From NCBI GenBank assembly GCA_049642385.1, contig JBAROU010000111.1, forward strand, positions 1 through 10,726: a stretch of DNA of 10,726 bases, in the 5' to 3' direction. The DNA comes from JBAROU01 sp049642385. Its GTDB lineage: Bacteria; Chloroflexota; Dehalococcoidia; DSTF01; RBG-16-68-14. The position numbers and the translations under genes are program-made. This document shows, one piece after another, positions 1 to 6,843 of this stretch. Positions within the stretch are counted from its first letter, which is position 1, and each line of letters opens with the position of its first letter. The notes under the pieces are model-generated. The model saw only the letters and a program-made list of their open reading frames with translations. It searched no databases and was not told where the DNA came from.

Positions 1-39
1 GTCATCGACATCAGCCGGTTCGCTGCAGAAAACGGTTGA
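1..39 (+). CDS. Possible 3' end of a gene cut by the window edge
   Basis: Frame 1 is open from the first base and ends in TGA at 37-39, giving a 12-residue tail, VIDISRFAAENG. The first seven codons all end in G or C, as in the real genes nearby, which is why I list it. Twelve residues are too few to name a function, and the open frame could be chance. If real, it would converge on the HIT gene, with 56 bases between the two 3' ends and no clear terminator hairpin there. Confidence 0.3.
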   Translation, partial: VIDISRFAAENG

Positions 40-95
40 GTCGCGCGCAGATCAACATCGCATAGTCTAGAAGACAGAGCCTCGTAGAGAACATC

Positions 96-524
96 TTATC
101 GCCCTTCACAGGCGGCATGGAGCTTCGCGGCCTGCTGATCGAGGTCGGCGCGCGGCGGATAGCCGGCTCGTGAGGGATAGAAGCGGAGGAGCGCGTCGTC
201 GTTCCAGCGAGGCAGAACGTGAACGTGGAGGTGCAACACCTCCTGCCCGGCGGCTACCCCGGTCGACTGCCAGATATTGACTCCATCCGGGGCGAAGACA
301 TCGCGGACGGCTCGCGCCACATGGGCGACAGCTCCCATCACCGCCGAACCGGTGGCTTCATCTAACCCGAAGATGTCGACGATGTGGCGCTTGGGCACGA
401 TGAGTGTGTGGCCAGGATGAAACTGCCGAATGTCCATGAATGCCATCGTTGCCTCATCTTCATAGGCAATGCTCGCCTCGACTTCGCCGGCAACGATGCG
501 ACAGAACACGCAGTCCTCGACCAT
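96..524 (-). CDS. HIT-family nucleotide hydrolase/transferase
   Basis: This 142-residue protein belongs to the histidine triad superfamily (Hint/Fhit-like), cytoplasmic enzymes that hydrolyse nucleoside phosphoramidates or dinucleoside polyphosphates through a nucleotidyl-histidine intermediate. The signature HLHVHV is at residues 98-103, with H100 the expected nucleophile, followed by LPR. Upstream, GVNIWQSTG (81-89) and AAGQEV (91-96) match the conserved nucleotide-binding strand, though a second Asn usual in this stretch is replaced. The N-terminal CVFC (C5, C8) resembles the zinc-binding pair in many bacterial HIT proteins, and HPGHTLIVPKRH (36-47) is also typical. Length is normal. The start is supported by AGGA six bases upstream (complement of 531-534). 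The gene stands alone, divergent from the GGDEF-like gene. Family membership is near certain; the physiological substrate cannot be read from sequence. Confidence 0.93.
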   Translation of the reverse strand: MVEDCVFCRIVAGEVEASIAYEDEATMAFMDIRQFHPGHTLIVPKRHIVDIFGLDEATGSAVMGAVAHVARAVRDVFAPDGVNIWQSTGVAAGQEVLHLHVHVLPRWNDDALLRFYPSRAGYPPRADLDQQAAKLHAACEGR

Positions 525-763
525 GGCACATCCTAACGGGGCTTGTGCTGACCCTCGGCGGGCAGAGCTTCAGAGGCTTTCAATCTAGCAGACGATCCTG
601 AGCAGGGTGGAGCGGCCGACCCGGTCGCCTAAGGCAGGGCAGCTCAGCTCTGTCCCAAGGGGTGTTATGTCGACTTTCAGTCTCAACGATCGCTGCCTGG
701 ATTGGGAATATCCCCTAAAACCCTGATGCCGCGCGTGACCAGTTTGGCAGATAACACCAGTGT

Positions 764-769
764 AAGGAG
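764..769 (+). promoter_or_regulatory. Shine-Dalgarno site of the GGDEF-like gene
   Basis: AAGGAG lies six bases before the ATG at 776. It is one of the best ribosome binding sites in the window and fixes this start codon. Confidence 0.7.
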
Positions 770-775
770 TACTGC

Positions 776-1279
776 ATGGTCTTCAAGCGCTCCAAGCGTG
801 AGGAGCCAGAGTCGATCCCGGAGGCGCAGCCCTCGGGTTCGCCGGACGCTGTATTGCGCGACGAGCTGGGGTTGCACCACCTCTGGTACTTCGAGCAACG
901 GCTGGCGCACGAGGTCGCGCGCGCCGCACGCTCGGACGGCATCTTCTCGGTCGCCGTCTGGCGACTGCGGCTCTTGCCGGGCGAGTCGCTGGCGCCGGAG
1001 CTGCTGAGCAAATGCGCCTCACTGATCAGCGAAAGCCTACGCACGTATGACCTGGTAACGCGCATCGATGAAGAGCGCCTGGGCGCGCTATTGCTCGACG
1101 CTCCACACGAAGACGCCGCGAATGTCGCGTTCCGGATCAAAGGCGATCTGCAGATGCGGGCGCCATCCGTGGGCAAGTGGCAGGCGGGAGTTGCAACGTT
1201 CCAACGCGACGGCGTGGACGCGGACTCACTGATTCGGGCGGCGCTGCGGCGGCTGGACGAAGACGCGAAGGCGGCGTGA
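776..1279 (+). CDS. Degenerate GGDEF-domain protein
   Basis: This 167-residue protein resembles a lone GGDEF (diguanylate cyclase) domain. GLHHLWYFEQRL (32-43) aligns with the usual GLxNRRYFxxxL entry motif. LISESLRTYDLVTRID (83-98) matches the helix and strand leading to the active site, and GVATFQRDG...LIRAALRRLDEDAK (138-165) matches the C-terminal part. At the position of GG(D/E)EF the sequence reads DEERL (98-102), so the catalytic hairpin is lost and c-di-GMP synthesis is unlikely. A sensory or scaffolding role is inference. The first 25 residues are charged and probably unstructured; there is no signal peptide or membrane segment. The stop overlaps the start of the next small gene, implying co-translation. 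Confidence 0.7.
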   Translation: MVFKRSKREEPESIPEAQPSGSPDAVLRDELGLHHLWYFEQRLAHEVARAARSDGIFSVAVWRLRLLPGESLAPELLSKCASLISESLRTYDLVTRIDEERLGALLLDAPHEDAANVAFRIKGDLQMRAPSVGKWQAGVATFQRDGVDADSLIRAALRRLDEDAKAA

Positions 1280-1509
1280 GCGTTGTGCTGCGCCGGCGCT
1301 GGGTCGCGATCTCGGTCGCGTGCCTGATCGCGCTGGTGCTTGTCTTCGCGTCGACGCCGCTGTGCGGTAGCTGGCTGGACGCGAACCCCTGGGAAATCAT
1401 CCCAAGCGACTCGAATGATCAGCCAAGGCCGACGCCCCTGACGAAGGCTGCGCCGTCGGGAGCGAATCCAGATCACGTGGTGATCCTGCCCGCGCGCGAC
1501 GGGACATAG
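1276..1509 (+). CDS. Small single-pass membrane protein
   Basis: Starting at GTG 1276, this frame encodes 77 residues: a short basic N-terminus with three consecutive arginines (6-8), a hydrophobic segment at about residues 10-27, and a polar proline-rich tail. C30 follows the hydrophobic segment, but the preceding residues do not form a proper lipobox. The frame is also open further upstream, with an ATG at 1177, but that would overlap the GGDEF-like gene by about 100 bases. The GTGA overlap, where start and upstream stop share bases, is the usual mark of translational coupling, so I chose GTG 1276. No family is recognised. A partner role for the GGDEF-like protein at the membrane is only suggested by the coupling. 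Confidence 0.5.
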   Translation: MSVVLRRRWVAISVACLIALVLVFASTPLCGSWLDANPWEIIPSDSNDQPRPTPLTKAAPSGANPDHVVILPARDGT

Positions 1510-1520
1510 CTTCGTTCTCC

Positions 1521-1550
1521 TTGCCTCCCCTCTCGCTGGCCTCGTATCAT
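1521..1550 (+). promoter_or_regulatory. Candidate sigma-70-type promoter for the sulfite-oxidase-like cluster
   Basis: TTGCCT (1521-1526) and TATCAT (1545-1550) match the -35 and -10 consensus at 4/6 and 5/6 positions, with an 18-base spacer. A start near 1557 would give a leader of about 30 bases before ATG 1586. It lies in the only gap upstream of the three-gene cluster. It was judged by eye and no expression data support it. Confidence 0.4.
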
Positions 1551-1585
1551 GGGTTTGCGAAACGCGTCACGAGTTCGGACAACAT

Positions 1586-2188
1586 ATGGCTCTCGATTTC
1601 CTCCGACGTTCCGAAAAAGACCGCGAGCTGTACGGTGAGCGGCTGCCGCCCGGTCAGAAGCTGACCGACGGCTGGCCCGTCCTCACCTACGGTGGCACGC
1701 CGCGCGTCGACCTGAAGGAGTGGACGTTCGCCGTGGCGGGGGCGGTGGAGGAGGAGCTAAGCCTCTCCTGGGAGGAGTTCAACGCCCTTCCTCAGACGAC
1801 GATCACGTGCGACGTCCACTGCGTCACTGGCTGGAGCAAGTTCGATAACGAGTGGCGTGGCGTGACGTTCGATGAGCTGATGAAGCGCGTCCGGCCGAAG
1901 CCGGAGGCGCAGCACGCCATGGTGCATTGCTTCGGCGGGTACACGACAAACGTCGCGCTGTCCGACCTGCGCCAGGAGAACGTCCTGTTCGCCCACACGC
2001 ACAACGGCCAGCCGCTGGCGGCCGAGCACGGCGGGCCACTACGGCTCGTGGTGCCACACCTGTACTTCTGGAAGAGCGCCAAGTGGGTGCGCGGGCTTGT
2101 CTTCTTGCCTGACGAACGCCCGGGTTTCTGGGAAATGTATGGCTACCATATCCACGGTGACCCGTGGAGGGAAGAGCGATATTCGTAG
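1586..2188 (+). CDS. Sulfite-oxidase-like molybdopterin oxidoreductase (cytoplasmic type)
   Basis: This 200-residue protein matches the compact COG2041 branch of the sulfite oxidase/YedY (MsrP) superfamily. TCDVHCVTGWSKFDNEW (74-90) carries the conserved cysteine, most likely C79, that would ligate molybdenum. W83 and W90-R91-G92 follow in the usual spacing. HGGPLRLVVPHLYFWKSAKW (148-167) is the strongly conserved cofactor-contact region, and GFWEMYGYHIHGDPW (180-194) is the family's C-terminal signature. There is no Tat or Sec signal and no cytochrome or dimerisation domain, so a cytoplasmic enzyme of minimal size is expected. The substrate of this branch is not established, so calling it sulfite-oxidising would be overreach. 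It is separated by three bases from the next gene, indicating a shared transcript. Confidence 0.9.
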   Translation: MALDFLRRSEKDRELYGERLPPGQKLTDGWPVLTYGGTPRVDLKEWTFAVAGAVEEELSLSWEEFNALPQTTITCDVHCVTGWSKFDNEWRGVTFDELMKRVRPKPEAQHAMVHCFGGYTTNVALSDLRQENVLFAHTHNGQPLAAEHGGPLRLVVPHLYFWKSAKWVRGLVFLPDERPGFWEMYGYHIHGDPWREERYS

Positions 2189-2191
2189 CCC

Positions 2192-3325
2192 ATGACGACT
2201 GAGACGTTTCCCGTTCGTTTCGATGAGCCGGTGAATGCGGCGATCCTGGCTGTGTCCGAAGACCAGCTGCAGGGCTTCCAGCGCGACCCATTGGGCGAGA
2301 TCGCGCGGCGCTCGGGCATCGAGCTGTCGGTCGTCGTCGAGCGCATCAGGGCGATGCTCGAGGCGGGCACGATCCGTCGCGTGCGCCAGACGCTCTTATC
2401 GACGAACCTCGCGCAAGGGGCGCTCGTCGCGTGGCAGGTGCCACAAGAGAAGCTCCAGTCCGCCTTCGAGTACATGTTCCAGCAAGACCCGTTCAGCGGG
2501 CACGTGGTGATCCGCACGACGGACGGCGAGCGTACCGCCGGTTCGACGTACAAGCTCTGGACCACGCTCAAGGTGCCGCAGGGCTACTCGATCGAGAAGC
2601 ACTGCGACACCCTCGCGGCCATGACCGGCGCTGAGCACTACCGGCTGATGCCGGCGAAGAAGCTGTTTGCGCTGGGCGTCGGCCACGTACGGCGGCAGGG
2701 CATGACGCCGGGCAGCAAATCGGATGAGCTAGCAGAGGTGACGGACGTCGGCATCGTCGACCTGACGGAGCCGGAGTGGCGTGTGCTGACGGCGCTCAAG
2801 CGCGAGTTCGCGCCGGAGGAGATCACGCCGGATATCTGGGTTACGCGCGCCGACGAGGCTCGCGTCTCACTCGACGAGTTCGTCGAGACCGCGCAGTCGT
2901 TCGACCGGCGCAAGATCATCGGGCGCTTTTCGACGTTCCTGGAGCACGTGAAGCCGGTCGCGGATGGCCAACGGGTGACGCGCTACAATGCGCTCTTCCA
3001 CTGGGCCGTGCCGGCAGGGCGAGAGTTGGAGGCGGGCCGCGAAGTCGGCCGGCACCATATCCTGACGCATTGCTACTGGCGCGAGGCCGGGCCCGACTTC
3101 CAGAACGTGAACGTTATGGGCGTAGCGCACGGCACCGATAAAGAACTACTGCTCGCGCACAAGGCCGCGATCGATGAGCACCTAGCGGCGGTGGGGATGC
3201 CGGTGAGCTACACGAACGTTTTTTGGGGCGGCCGTAGCGAGATCAAACCCTCGGAAGTCTCGCCGCTCGCGTATCGCGAGTGGTGCGAGCGCATGAGCAT
3301 CGACCCTGCGTCGATGCATAGCTAG
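2192..3325 (+). CDS. Fused two-copy Lrp/AsnC-like protein (siroheme decarboxylase AhbAB/NirDLGH type)
   Basis: The 377-residue protein has two similar halves. Each has a winged-helix-like segment (about residues 15-65 and 191-250) followed by an alpha/beta RAM-like domain (about 76-165 and 264-345). This is the plan of AhbA/AhbB and NirD/L/G/H, which remove carboxylates from siroheme in the alternative heme and heme d1 pathways, and of Lrp-type regulators. In the siroheme enzymes the halves are normally separate subunits of roughly 150-180 residues, so this would be a natural fusion. HHILTHCYWREAGPDFQNVN (288-307) lies where AhbB-type proteins carry a conserved His/Arg cluster, which favours the tetrapyrrole family over plain DNA binding. 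It starts three bases after the Mo-enzyme gene. No other heme gene is in view, so enzyme versus regulator is unresolved. Confidence 0.75.
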   Translation: MTTETFPVRFDEPVNAAILAVSEDQLQGFQRDPLGEIARRSGIELSVVVERIRAMLEAGTIRRVRQTLLSTNLAQGALVAWQVPQEKLQSAFEYMFQQDPFSGHVVIRTTDGERTAGSTYKLWTTLKVPQGYSIEKHCDTLAAMTGAEHYRLMPAKKLFALGVGHVRRQGMTPGSKSDELAEVTDVGIVDLTEPEWRVLTALKREFAPEEITPDIWVTRADEARVSLDEFVETAQSFDRRKIIGRFSTFLEHVKPVADGQRVTRYNALFHWAVPAGRELEAGREVGRHHILTHCYWREAGPDFQNVNVMGVAHGTDKELLLAHKAAIDEHLAAVGMPVSYTNVFWGGRSEIKPSEVSPLAYREWCERMSIDPASMHS

Positions 3326-3328
3326 CAG

Positions 3329-3973
3329 ATGCGCCGCCTTTCCACCCCGCTGCTCGCGCTCGCGCTTCTCGGCGCATTCGCGCTGGCCGCGTGCGGCGAC
3401 GACAACGGCGGCGACGAGACGCCGACGGTACCCGCCGTTACACAAGCGCCAGTGACAGGCACCCCGGCGGCGATCGAGACAACGGAGCTGACACCGGGCG
3501 TTCAAGACTGCTCCGCAAAGGGGATGTCGCCAGCCGTGGAGGAGCAACCGGAGCTGCCAGCGCCCGTTTCGGTGATGCGGCAGCAGATCGTGGCGGCGGC
3601 GGTGGCGTGTGATTACGACGCGCTTGAAGAGCTGGCGCTGGCAGGGAGCGCGAGCTTCTCGTATAGCTTCGGGGCGATTGGCGCTGCCGGGCCCGGCGCG
3701 TACTGGCAGAACGCCGAAGCGCAGGGCGAAGAGGTGCTCGCGAACCTGGTCAAGATCATGAACATGCCGCTGGCCCGGCAGAACGGCTCGTATGTGTGGC
3801 CGTTCGCGGACGTGCTGAACTTCATGACCCTCACGGCCAAAGACCGAGCGATGTTGGAGCAGTACTTTAGTGCGGAGGAGATCGCGAACTGGGAGCAGTT
3901 CAGTGGGTACATCGGCTACCGCGCGACCATCACGGCTGGCGGCGACTGGACCGTCTTCATCGCCGGCGATTAG
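3329..3973 (+). CDS. Lipoprotein of unknown function
   Basis: This 214-residue protein begins with a classic lipoprotein signal: two arginines, a hydrophobic core, and the lipobox LAAC with C22 as lipidation site. A low-complexity, Thr/Pro-rich linker (about 23-57) follows. The folded part (about 75-214) is one compact domain with no motif I recognise; CDYDALEELA (93-102) and GSYVWPFADV (153-162) look like conserved anchors. It would be exported and attached to the outer face of the membrane. Its ATG follows the stop of the preceding gene by three bases, so it is probably the last gene of the Mo-enzyme cluster. A functional link to those cytoplasmic proteins is not evident. The downstream neighbour is convergent. 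Confidence 0.8.
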   Translation: MRRLSTPLLALALLGAFALAACGDDNGGDETPTVPAVTQAPVTGTPAAIETTELTPGVQDCSAKGMSPAVEEQPELPAPVSVMRQQIVAAAVACDYDALEELALAGSASFSYSFGAIGAAGPGAYWQNAEAQGEEVLANLVKIMNMPLARQNGSYVWPFADVLNFMTLTAKDRAMLEQYFSAEEIANWEQFSGYIGYRATITAGGDWTVFIAGD

Positions 3974-4049
3974 CGCCCGTCACACGCGCAATAGTCTCAG
4001 CAGCTACGTTCTTTCTCGCCGACGCGCGGCGGCGTGATTCGCGACTATT

Positions 4050-4865
4050 TCAGGCGCGATCGAAGGCCCAGACCTCCAGGCTGTACGTGACGCGTGTCGT
4101 GTGGGCGAACTCCGGGCTGCCCAGCGTCTTGTGCACGTACGCTTCGTACTGGGAGAAGAAGGTGTCGAATATCTCGTCCGGGATCTCCCACGTCCACGAG
4201 TCAACGCGGTTGCGTGAACGGTTCAGCACGTCGGCCGCCACTTCGCGCTCATCTTCCTGCGCATAGACAACTGTCTGCAGCGAGGCGCCGATCGCCTCCA
4301 GTTTCGATTCGATATCTTCGACGGTCGGCCGAATGCGCGGCGTGAACCCGAGCGCGGCGAGCAACTCCTCTCGCTTGCCGAACATCTGATGCCAGGGATT
4401 GTCATCGGCGTAACGCGTTCGGTCGTGCAGGAGCACGCCACCCGATGCCACGACCCGGCGGATCTCATCGAGCGTCCGGCGCCAGTCCGACACGAGGTGG
4501 AGCACGTGAACGACGAGCGCCGCGCGGAACGACGCTGTCCCAAATGGCAGCGCGGTGGCGTCGGCCAGGAGCAGATCCGGGGTAGCGTGGGCCGGCGTGA
4601 GCTGCTCGCGCAGCCTGGCCATCATGCGTGACGCGATATCGACGCCGGTAAGGCGCAGGCCGCGCGCCATCAACGGTCGCGCGATCCGTCCTGTGCCAAT
4701 GCCTACCTCCAGTAGCCGGTCGGCGTCGACGCCCTGCAGCTCGGCGAGGATGGCGTCCGTGCGCCTGGCATCGATCTGGGGTGCCAAAGCGCGCGTGGCG
4801 TCGTAAGCGTCGGCGGCGTGGTCGAAGCTGACGCTGCCGCCGACGAGCTTTTGTGGCGTTTTCAT
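4050..4865 (-). CDS. SAM-dependent class I methyltransferase
   Basis: This 271-residue cytoplasmic protein has the Rossmann-type methyltransferase motifs in order: LLEVGIGTGR (51-60, motif I, the glycine-rich SAM loop), GVDIASRMM (74-82, motif II with the acidic residue for the ribose), ADATALPF (101-108, motif III), and the post-motif stretch RVVASGGVLLHDRT (137-150). This matches the UbiE/Methyltransf_11-type fold, which acts on small molecules, lipids or quinones; the substrate cannot be deduced. The C-terminal 120 residues are more variable and probably form the substrate lid. The start has no strong Shine-Dalgarno site. A TAGCAT hexamer on the minus strand (complement of 4872-4877) sits six bases before the ATG. 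The gene is divergent from the small membrane protein gene across a 60-base spacer. Confidence 0.88.
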   Translation of the reverse strand: MKTPQKLVGGSVSFDHAADAYDATRALAPQIDARRTDAILAELQGVDADRLLEVGIGTGRIARPLMARGLRLTGVDIASRMMARLREQLTPAHATPDLLLADATALPFGTASFRAALVVHVLHLVSDWRRTLDEIRRVVASGGVLLHDRTRYADDNPWHQMFGKREELLAALGFTPRIRPTVEDIESKLEAIGASLQTVVYAQEDEREVAADVLNRSRNRVDSWTWEIPDEIFDTFFSQYEAYVHKTLGSPEFAHTTRVTYSLEVWAFDRA

Positions 4866-4908
4866 GAACCCATGCTACAGCATCCAATCGTAGACTGACC
4901 GCACTTGC

Positions 4909-4914
4909 TATCAT
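4909..4914 (+). promoter_or_regulatory. -10-like hexamer just upstream of the small membrane protein gene
   Basis: TATCAT matches the -10 consensus at 5/6 positions and ends 11 bases before ATG 4926, so transcription would start only a few bases before the start codon. No convincing -35 lies at 16-18 bases upstream. The same 60-base spacer must also hold the methyltransferase promoter on the other strand. Confidence 0.35.
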
Positions 4915-4925
4915 GATGGTGAGCC

Positions 4926-5282
4926 ATGGTCTACGCGCTCGTCATCACGATTGCTGCCGCGCTGCTGATCCTCGCCGCGATCGCGGGCGGGACGCTGCTG
5001 GTGCGACAAGCGGCGGGGCACAGCGTCCCGACGCTGGGTCGCTGGCGCTTCTACCCGAGCCCGATCGGCCTGCTGGTGCTGCCGCTGCTCGCGGCGCTGG
5101 TGTTCCTCCGTTTCGTGCCGGGGCTGCTGTTCATCCCGTTCGTGCTGCCATTCGCGCTGCGAGGACGCCGGTTCTGGGGTGGCCGTCGCCGTCGCAACGA
5201 GCCGACGAACGGGCGTAACAGCGGCGAGAGCGTGGACGAGAGTACCATCGAAGGCCAGTACCGCAACCTGGACGACGAGTAG
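4926..5282 (+). CDS. Small multi-pass membrane protein
   Basis: This 118-residue protein has one hydrophobic helix at about residues 3-26 and a second, longer hydrophobic region at about 47-78 that could be one long or two short helices. A very basic patch follows (RGRRFWGGRRRR, 79-90), which by the positive-inside rule places the polar tail in the cytoplasm. The tail ends in an acidic stretch containing GQYRNLDDE (110-118), which looks like a conserved short motif rather than random linker. An ATG at 4913 is in another frame and is not a competing start. No family is recognised. The stop lies inside the spacer of the coaE promoter candidate. Confidence 0.7.
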   Translation: MVYALVITIAAALLILAAIAGGTLLVRQAAGHSVPTLGRWRFYPSPIGLLVLPLLAALVFLRFVPGLLFIPFVLPFALRGRRFWGGRRRRNEPTNGRNSGESVDESTIEGQYRNLDDE

Positions 5283-5297
5283 GGGCGTCTGTACAAT
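5269..5297 (+). promoter_or_regulatory. Candidate sigma-70-type promoter for coaE
   Basis: TGGACG (5269-5274) and TACAAT (5292-5297) match the -35 and -10 consensus at 4/6 and 5/6 positions with the ideal 17-base spacer. The -35 lies in the last codons of the upstream gene. Transcription would start at about 5303-5305, at the foot of the stem-loop at 5302-5326. Confidence 0.45.
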
Positions 5298-5301
5298 GGG
5301 G

Positions 5302-5326
5302 CGTCGTCCCGACCATCGGGGCGACG
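5302..5326 (+). promoter_or_regulatory. Strong stem-loop in the coaE leader
   Basis: CGTCGTCCCGA (5302-5312), loop CCA, and TCGGGGCGACG (5316-5326) form an 11-bp stem with a single U-G wobble (5307/5321). It is followed by only three T residues, then GGAGG (5332-5336), the coaE ribosome binding site, and ATG 5342. The short T run argues against an efficient intrinsic terminator for the upstream gene. Its place at the predicted 5' end suggests an mRNA-stabilising or translation-tuning hairpin. The base pairing is read directly from the sequence; the role is inference. Confidence 0.55.
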
Positions 5327-5341
5327 TTTGCGGAGGACTCC

Positions 5342-5944
5342 ATGCGCACTATCGGCCTGACTGGAGGCATTGCGAGCGGGAAGTCGCTCGTCTCGCAGTG
5401 GCTCGTCGAGCGCGGAGCGGCGGTGGTCGACGCTGACAAGGTTGGCCACGAAGCGTATCGCAGGGGCAGCGCGACGTTCGATGCGGTGGTCGAGGCGTTC
5501 GGCGACGACATCGTCGGCGCGGACGGCGAGATCGACCGCAAGGCGCTCGGCCCCAAGGTCTTCGGCGACGAGAAGGCGCGCAAGCGCCTGGAGGGCATCG
5601 TCTGGCCGGCGATGCGGCGCATGATGGAGGAGCGCATCGCGGAGCTGCGTGCGCAGGGCACCGAGGTCACCGTGCTCGAGGCGGCGCTGCTCATCGAGGC
5701 GGACTGGCTACCGCTCGTGGACGAAGTGTGGCTGGTGACAGCTTCGCCGGATACGGTGCGCGAGCGACTCATGGCGCGAAACTCGCTCACGCCAGAGCAG
5801 GCCGAATCGCGCATCAAGGCGCAGCTCTCCAACGACGAACGCCGCCCGTACGCGAACGTAGTGATCGAGAACGACGGCACGGCGGAGGAGCTACGCCGCG
5901 TCGTGAACGAGACGTGGTCACGGCTACAGGCACAGGTGAGTTAG
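5342..5944 (+). CDS. coaE: Dephospho-CoA kinase
   Basis: The protein catalyses the last step of coenzyme A synthesis, ATP-dependent phosphorylation of the 3'-hydroxyl of dephospho-CoA's ribose, in the cytoplasm. At 200 residues it is of standard length. The P-loop GLTGGIASGKS (5-15) is the textbook CoaE Walker A motif. VVDADKVGHEAY (28-39) carries the conserved Asp and the substrate-binding helix. VLEAALLIEADW (109-120) is the core strand and lid region typical of the family, and the late helices with LMARNSLTPEQAESRIKAQ hold the conserved arginines near the adenine. GGAGG five bases before the ATG supports the start. The gene has its own promoter candidate and leader hairpin. The AAA+ ATPase gene begins two bases after its stop, so the two are probably co-transcribed. 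Confidence 0.95.
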   Translation: MRTIGLTGGIASGKSLVSQWLVERGAAVVDADKVGHEAYRRGSATFDAVVEAFGDDIVGADGEIDRKALGPKVFGDEKARKRLEGIVWPAMRRMMEERIAELRAQGTEVTVLEAALLIEADWLPLVDEVWLVTASPDTVRERLMARNSLTPEQAESRIKAQLSNDERRPYANVVIENDGTAEELRRVVNETWSRLQAQVS

Positions 5945-5946
5945 CG

Positions 5947-6843
5947 ATGACAGTAGAAGAGCAGCAGACGGATGAATTCCGGCAGTACGCCATCGAGGAG
6001 TACCACCCGCACGAGGAGCCGTTCTACCTCCCGATCGCGGATGAGGTCCAACTCTTCACGGCGGCGTTCAAGCAGAAGATCCCGGTGTTGCTCAAGGGCC
6101 CAACGGGCTGCGGCAAGACGCGGTTCGTCGAGTTCATGGCGTGGCAACTGGGCCGGCCGCTCACGATTCTCAAGGACTCGACGGACGGCGGGCGTGAGTC
6201 GAGCCAGGCGCTGCCGCTCGTCACCGTCGCGTGCCATGAAGATCTTACGGCGTCGGACCTCGTCGGGCGGTACCTGCTCGAAGGCGAAACGACGCGCTGG
6301 ATCGACGGGCCGCTGACGCGCGCGGTGAAGGCAGGCGCAATCTGCTACCTGGACGAAGTGGTGGAGGCGCGTAAGGACACGACGGTGCTGATCCACCCAC
6401 TGACGGACCACCGGCGCATCCTACCTATCGAGAAGCGCGGCCAGATCCTCGAAGCGTCGAACGAGTTCCTGCTGGTGATCTCGTACAACCCGGGCTACCA
6501 GAGCGCGCTGAAGGACCTGAAGCACAGCACGCGCCAACGCTTCATCTCGATCGAGTTCGGGCACCCGCCGCGTGAGGTGGAGGCGCGCATCATCGAGCAC
6601 GAGAGCGGCGTCGACGCGGCAACGGCGGACGACCTGGCGAAGCTGGGCGAGAAGGTGCGCCACCTGAAAGAGCACGGCCTGAGCGAGGGTGTGAGCACGC
6701 GCCTGCTGATCTACGCCGGGCGGCTGATCGCGGAGGGGATCGAACCGAGACGGGCCTGCCAGGTGGGCGTCGTCTGGGCGCTGACGGACGATGCGGACGT
6801 CCAGCGCAGCATCGAAGAAGTCACGAGCGCTATCTTCGAATAG
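5947..6843 (+). CDS. MoxR-type AAA+ ATPase, CbbQ/NorQ family
   Basis: This 298-residue cytoplasmic ATPase shows Walker A GPTGCGKT (51-58), Walker B AICYLDEV (131-138, D136-E137), sensor-1 Asn in SYNPGY (179-184) and the CbbQ/NorQ hallmark DLKHSTRQRF (190-199) with the arginine-finger candidates. CbbQ/NorQ proteins form hexamers that work with a VWA partner (CbbO/NorD) to activate or insert metal into client enzymes such as Rubisco or nitric oxide reductase; the client here is unknown. The length is slightly above the usual 260-280 because of a charged N-terminus. The open frame continues upstream into coaE, but AGGTGAG (5934-5940) six bases before ATG 5947 and the two-base gap from coaE favour this start. 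The likely partner is the NorD-like gene at 9051, three genes downstream. Confidence 0.9.
   Translation: MTVEEQQTDEFRQYAIEEYHPHEEPFYLPIADEVQLFTAAFKQKIPVLLKGPTGCGKTRFVEFMAWQLGRPLTILKDSTDGGRESSQALPLVTVACHEDLTASDLVGRYLLEGETTRWIDGPLTRAVKAGAICYLDEVVEARKDTTVLIHPLTDHRRILPIEKRGQILEASNEFLLVISYNPGYQSALKDLKHSTRQRFISIEFGHPPREVEARIIEHESGVDAATADDLAKLGEKVRHLKEHGLSEGVSTRLLIYAGRLIAEGIEPRRACQVGVVWALTDDADVQRSIEEVTSAIFE

Noticed and set aside
614..629. Imperfect hairpin in the divergent spacer between the HIT and GGDEF-like genes.
   Set aside because: It needs a bulge and has only six pairs, with no T run and no link to a gene end.
661..758. An 8-base inverted repeat, GGTGTTAT at 661-668 and ATAACACC at 751-758, upstream of the GGDEF-like gene.
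   Set aside because: A match of this length within a 250-base spacer is about as likely as not by chance, and it does not extend on either side.
4017..4031. Stem CGCCG/CGGCG with a 5-base loop between the convergent lipoprotein and methyltransferase genes.
   Set aside because: The stem is only 5 bp and no T run follows on either strand, so a terminator call is not supported.
5131..5880. Long open frame on the minus strand opposite coaE, and similar long antisense frames at 715-1476, 7577-8311 and 9234-9920.
   Set aside because: They lie opposite well-recognised genes, encode low-complexity Arg/Ala/Ser-rich sequences and are expected by-products of high GC content.
5728..5946. Upstream in-frame extension of the AAA+ ATPase reaching back to an ATG at 5728.
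   Set aside because: It would overlap coaE by over 200 bases and adds Arg/Ala-rich sequence unlike the family; a ribosome site marks ATG 5947.
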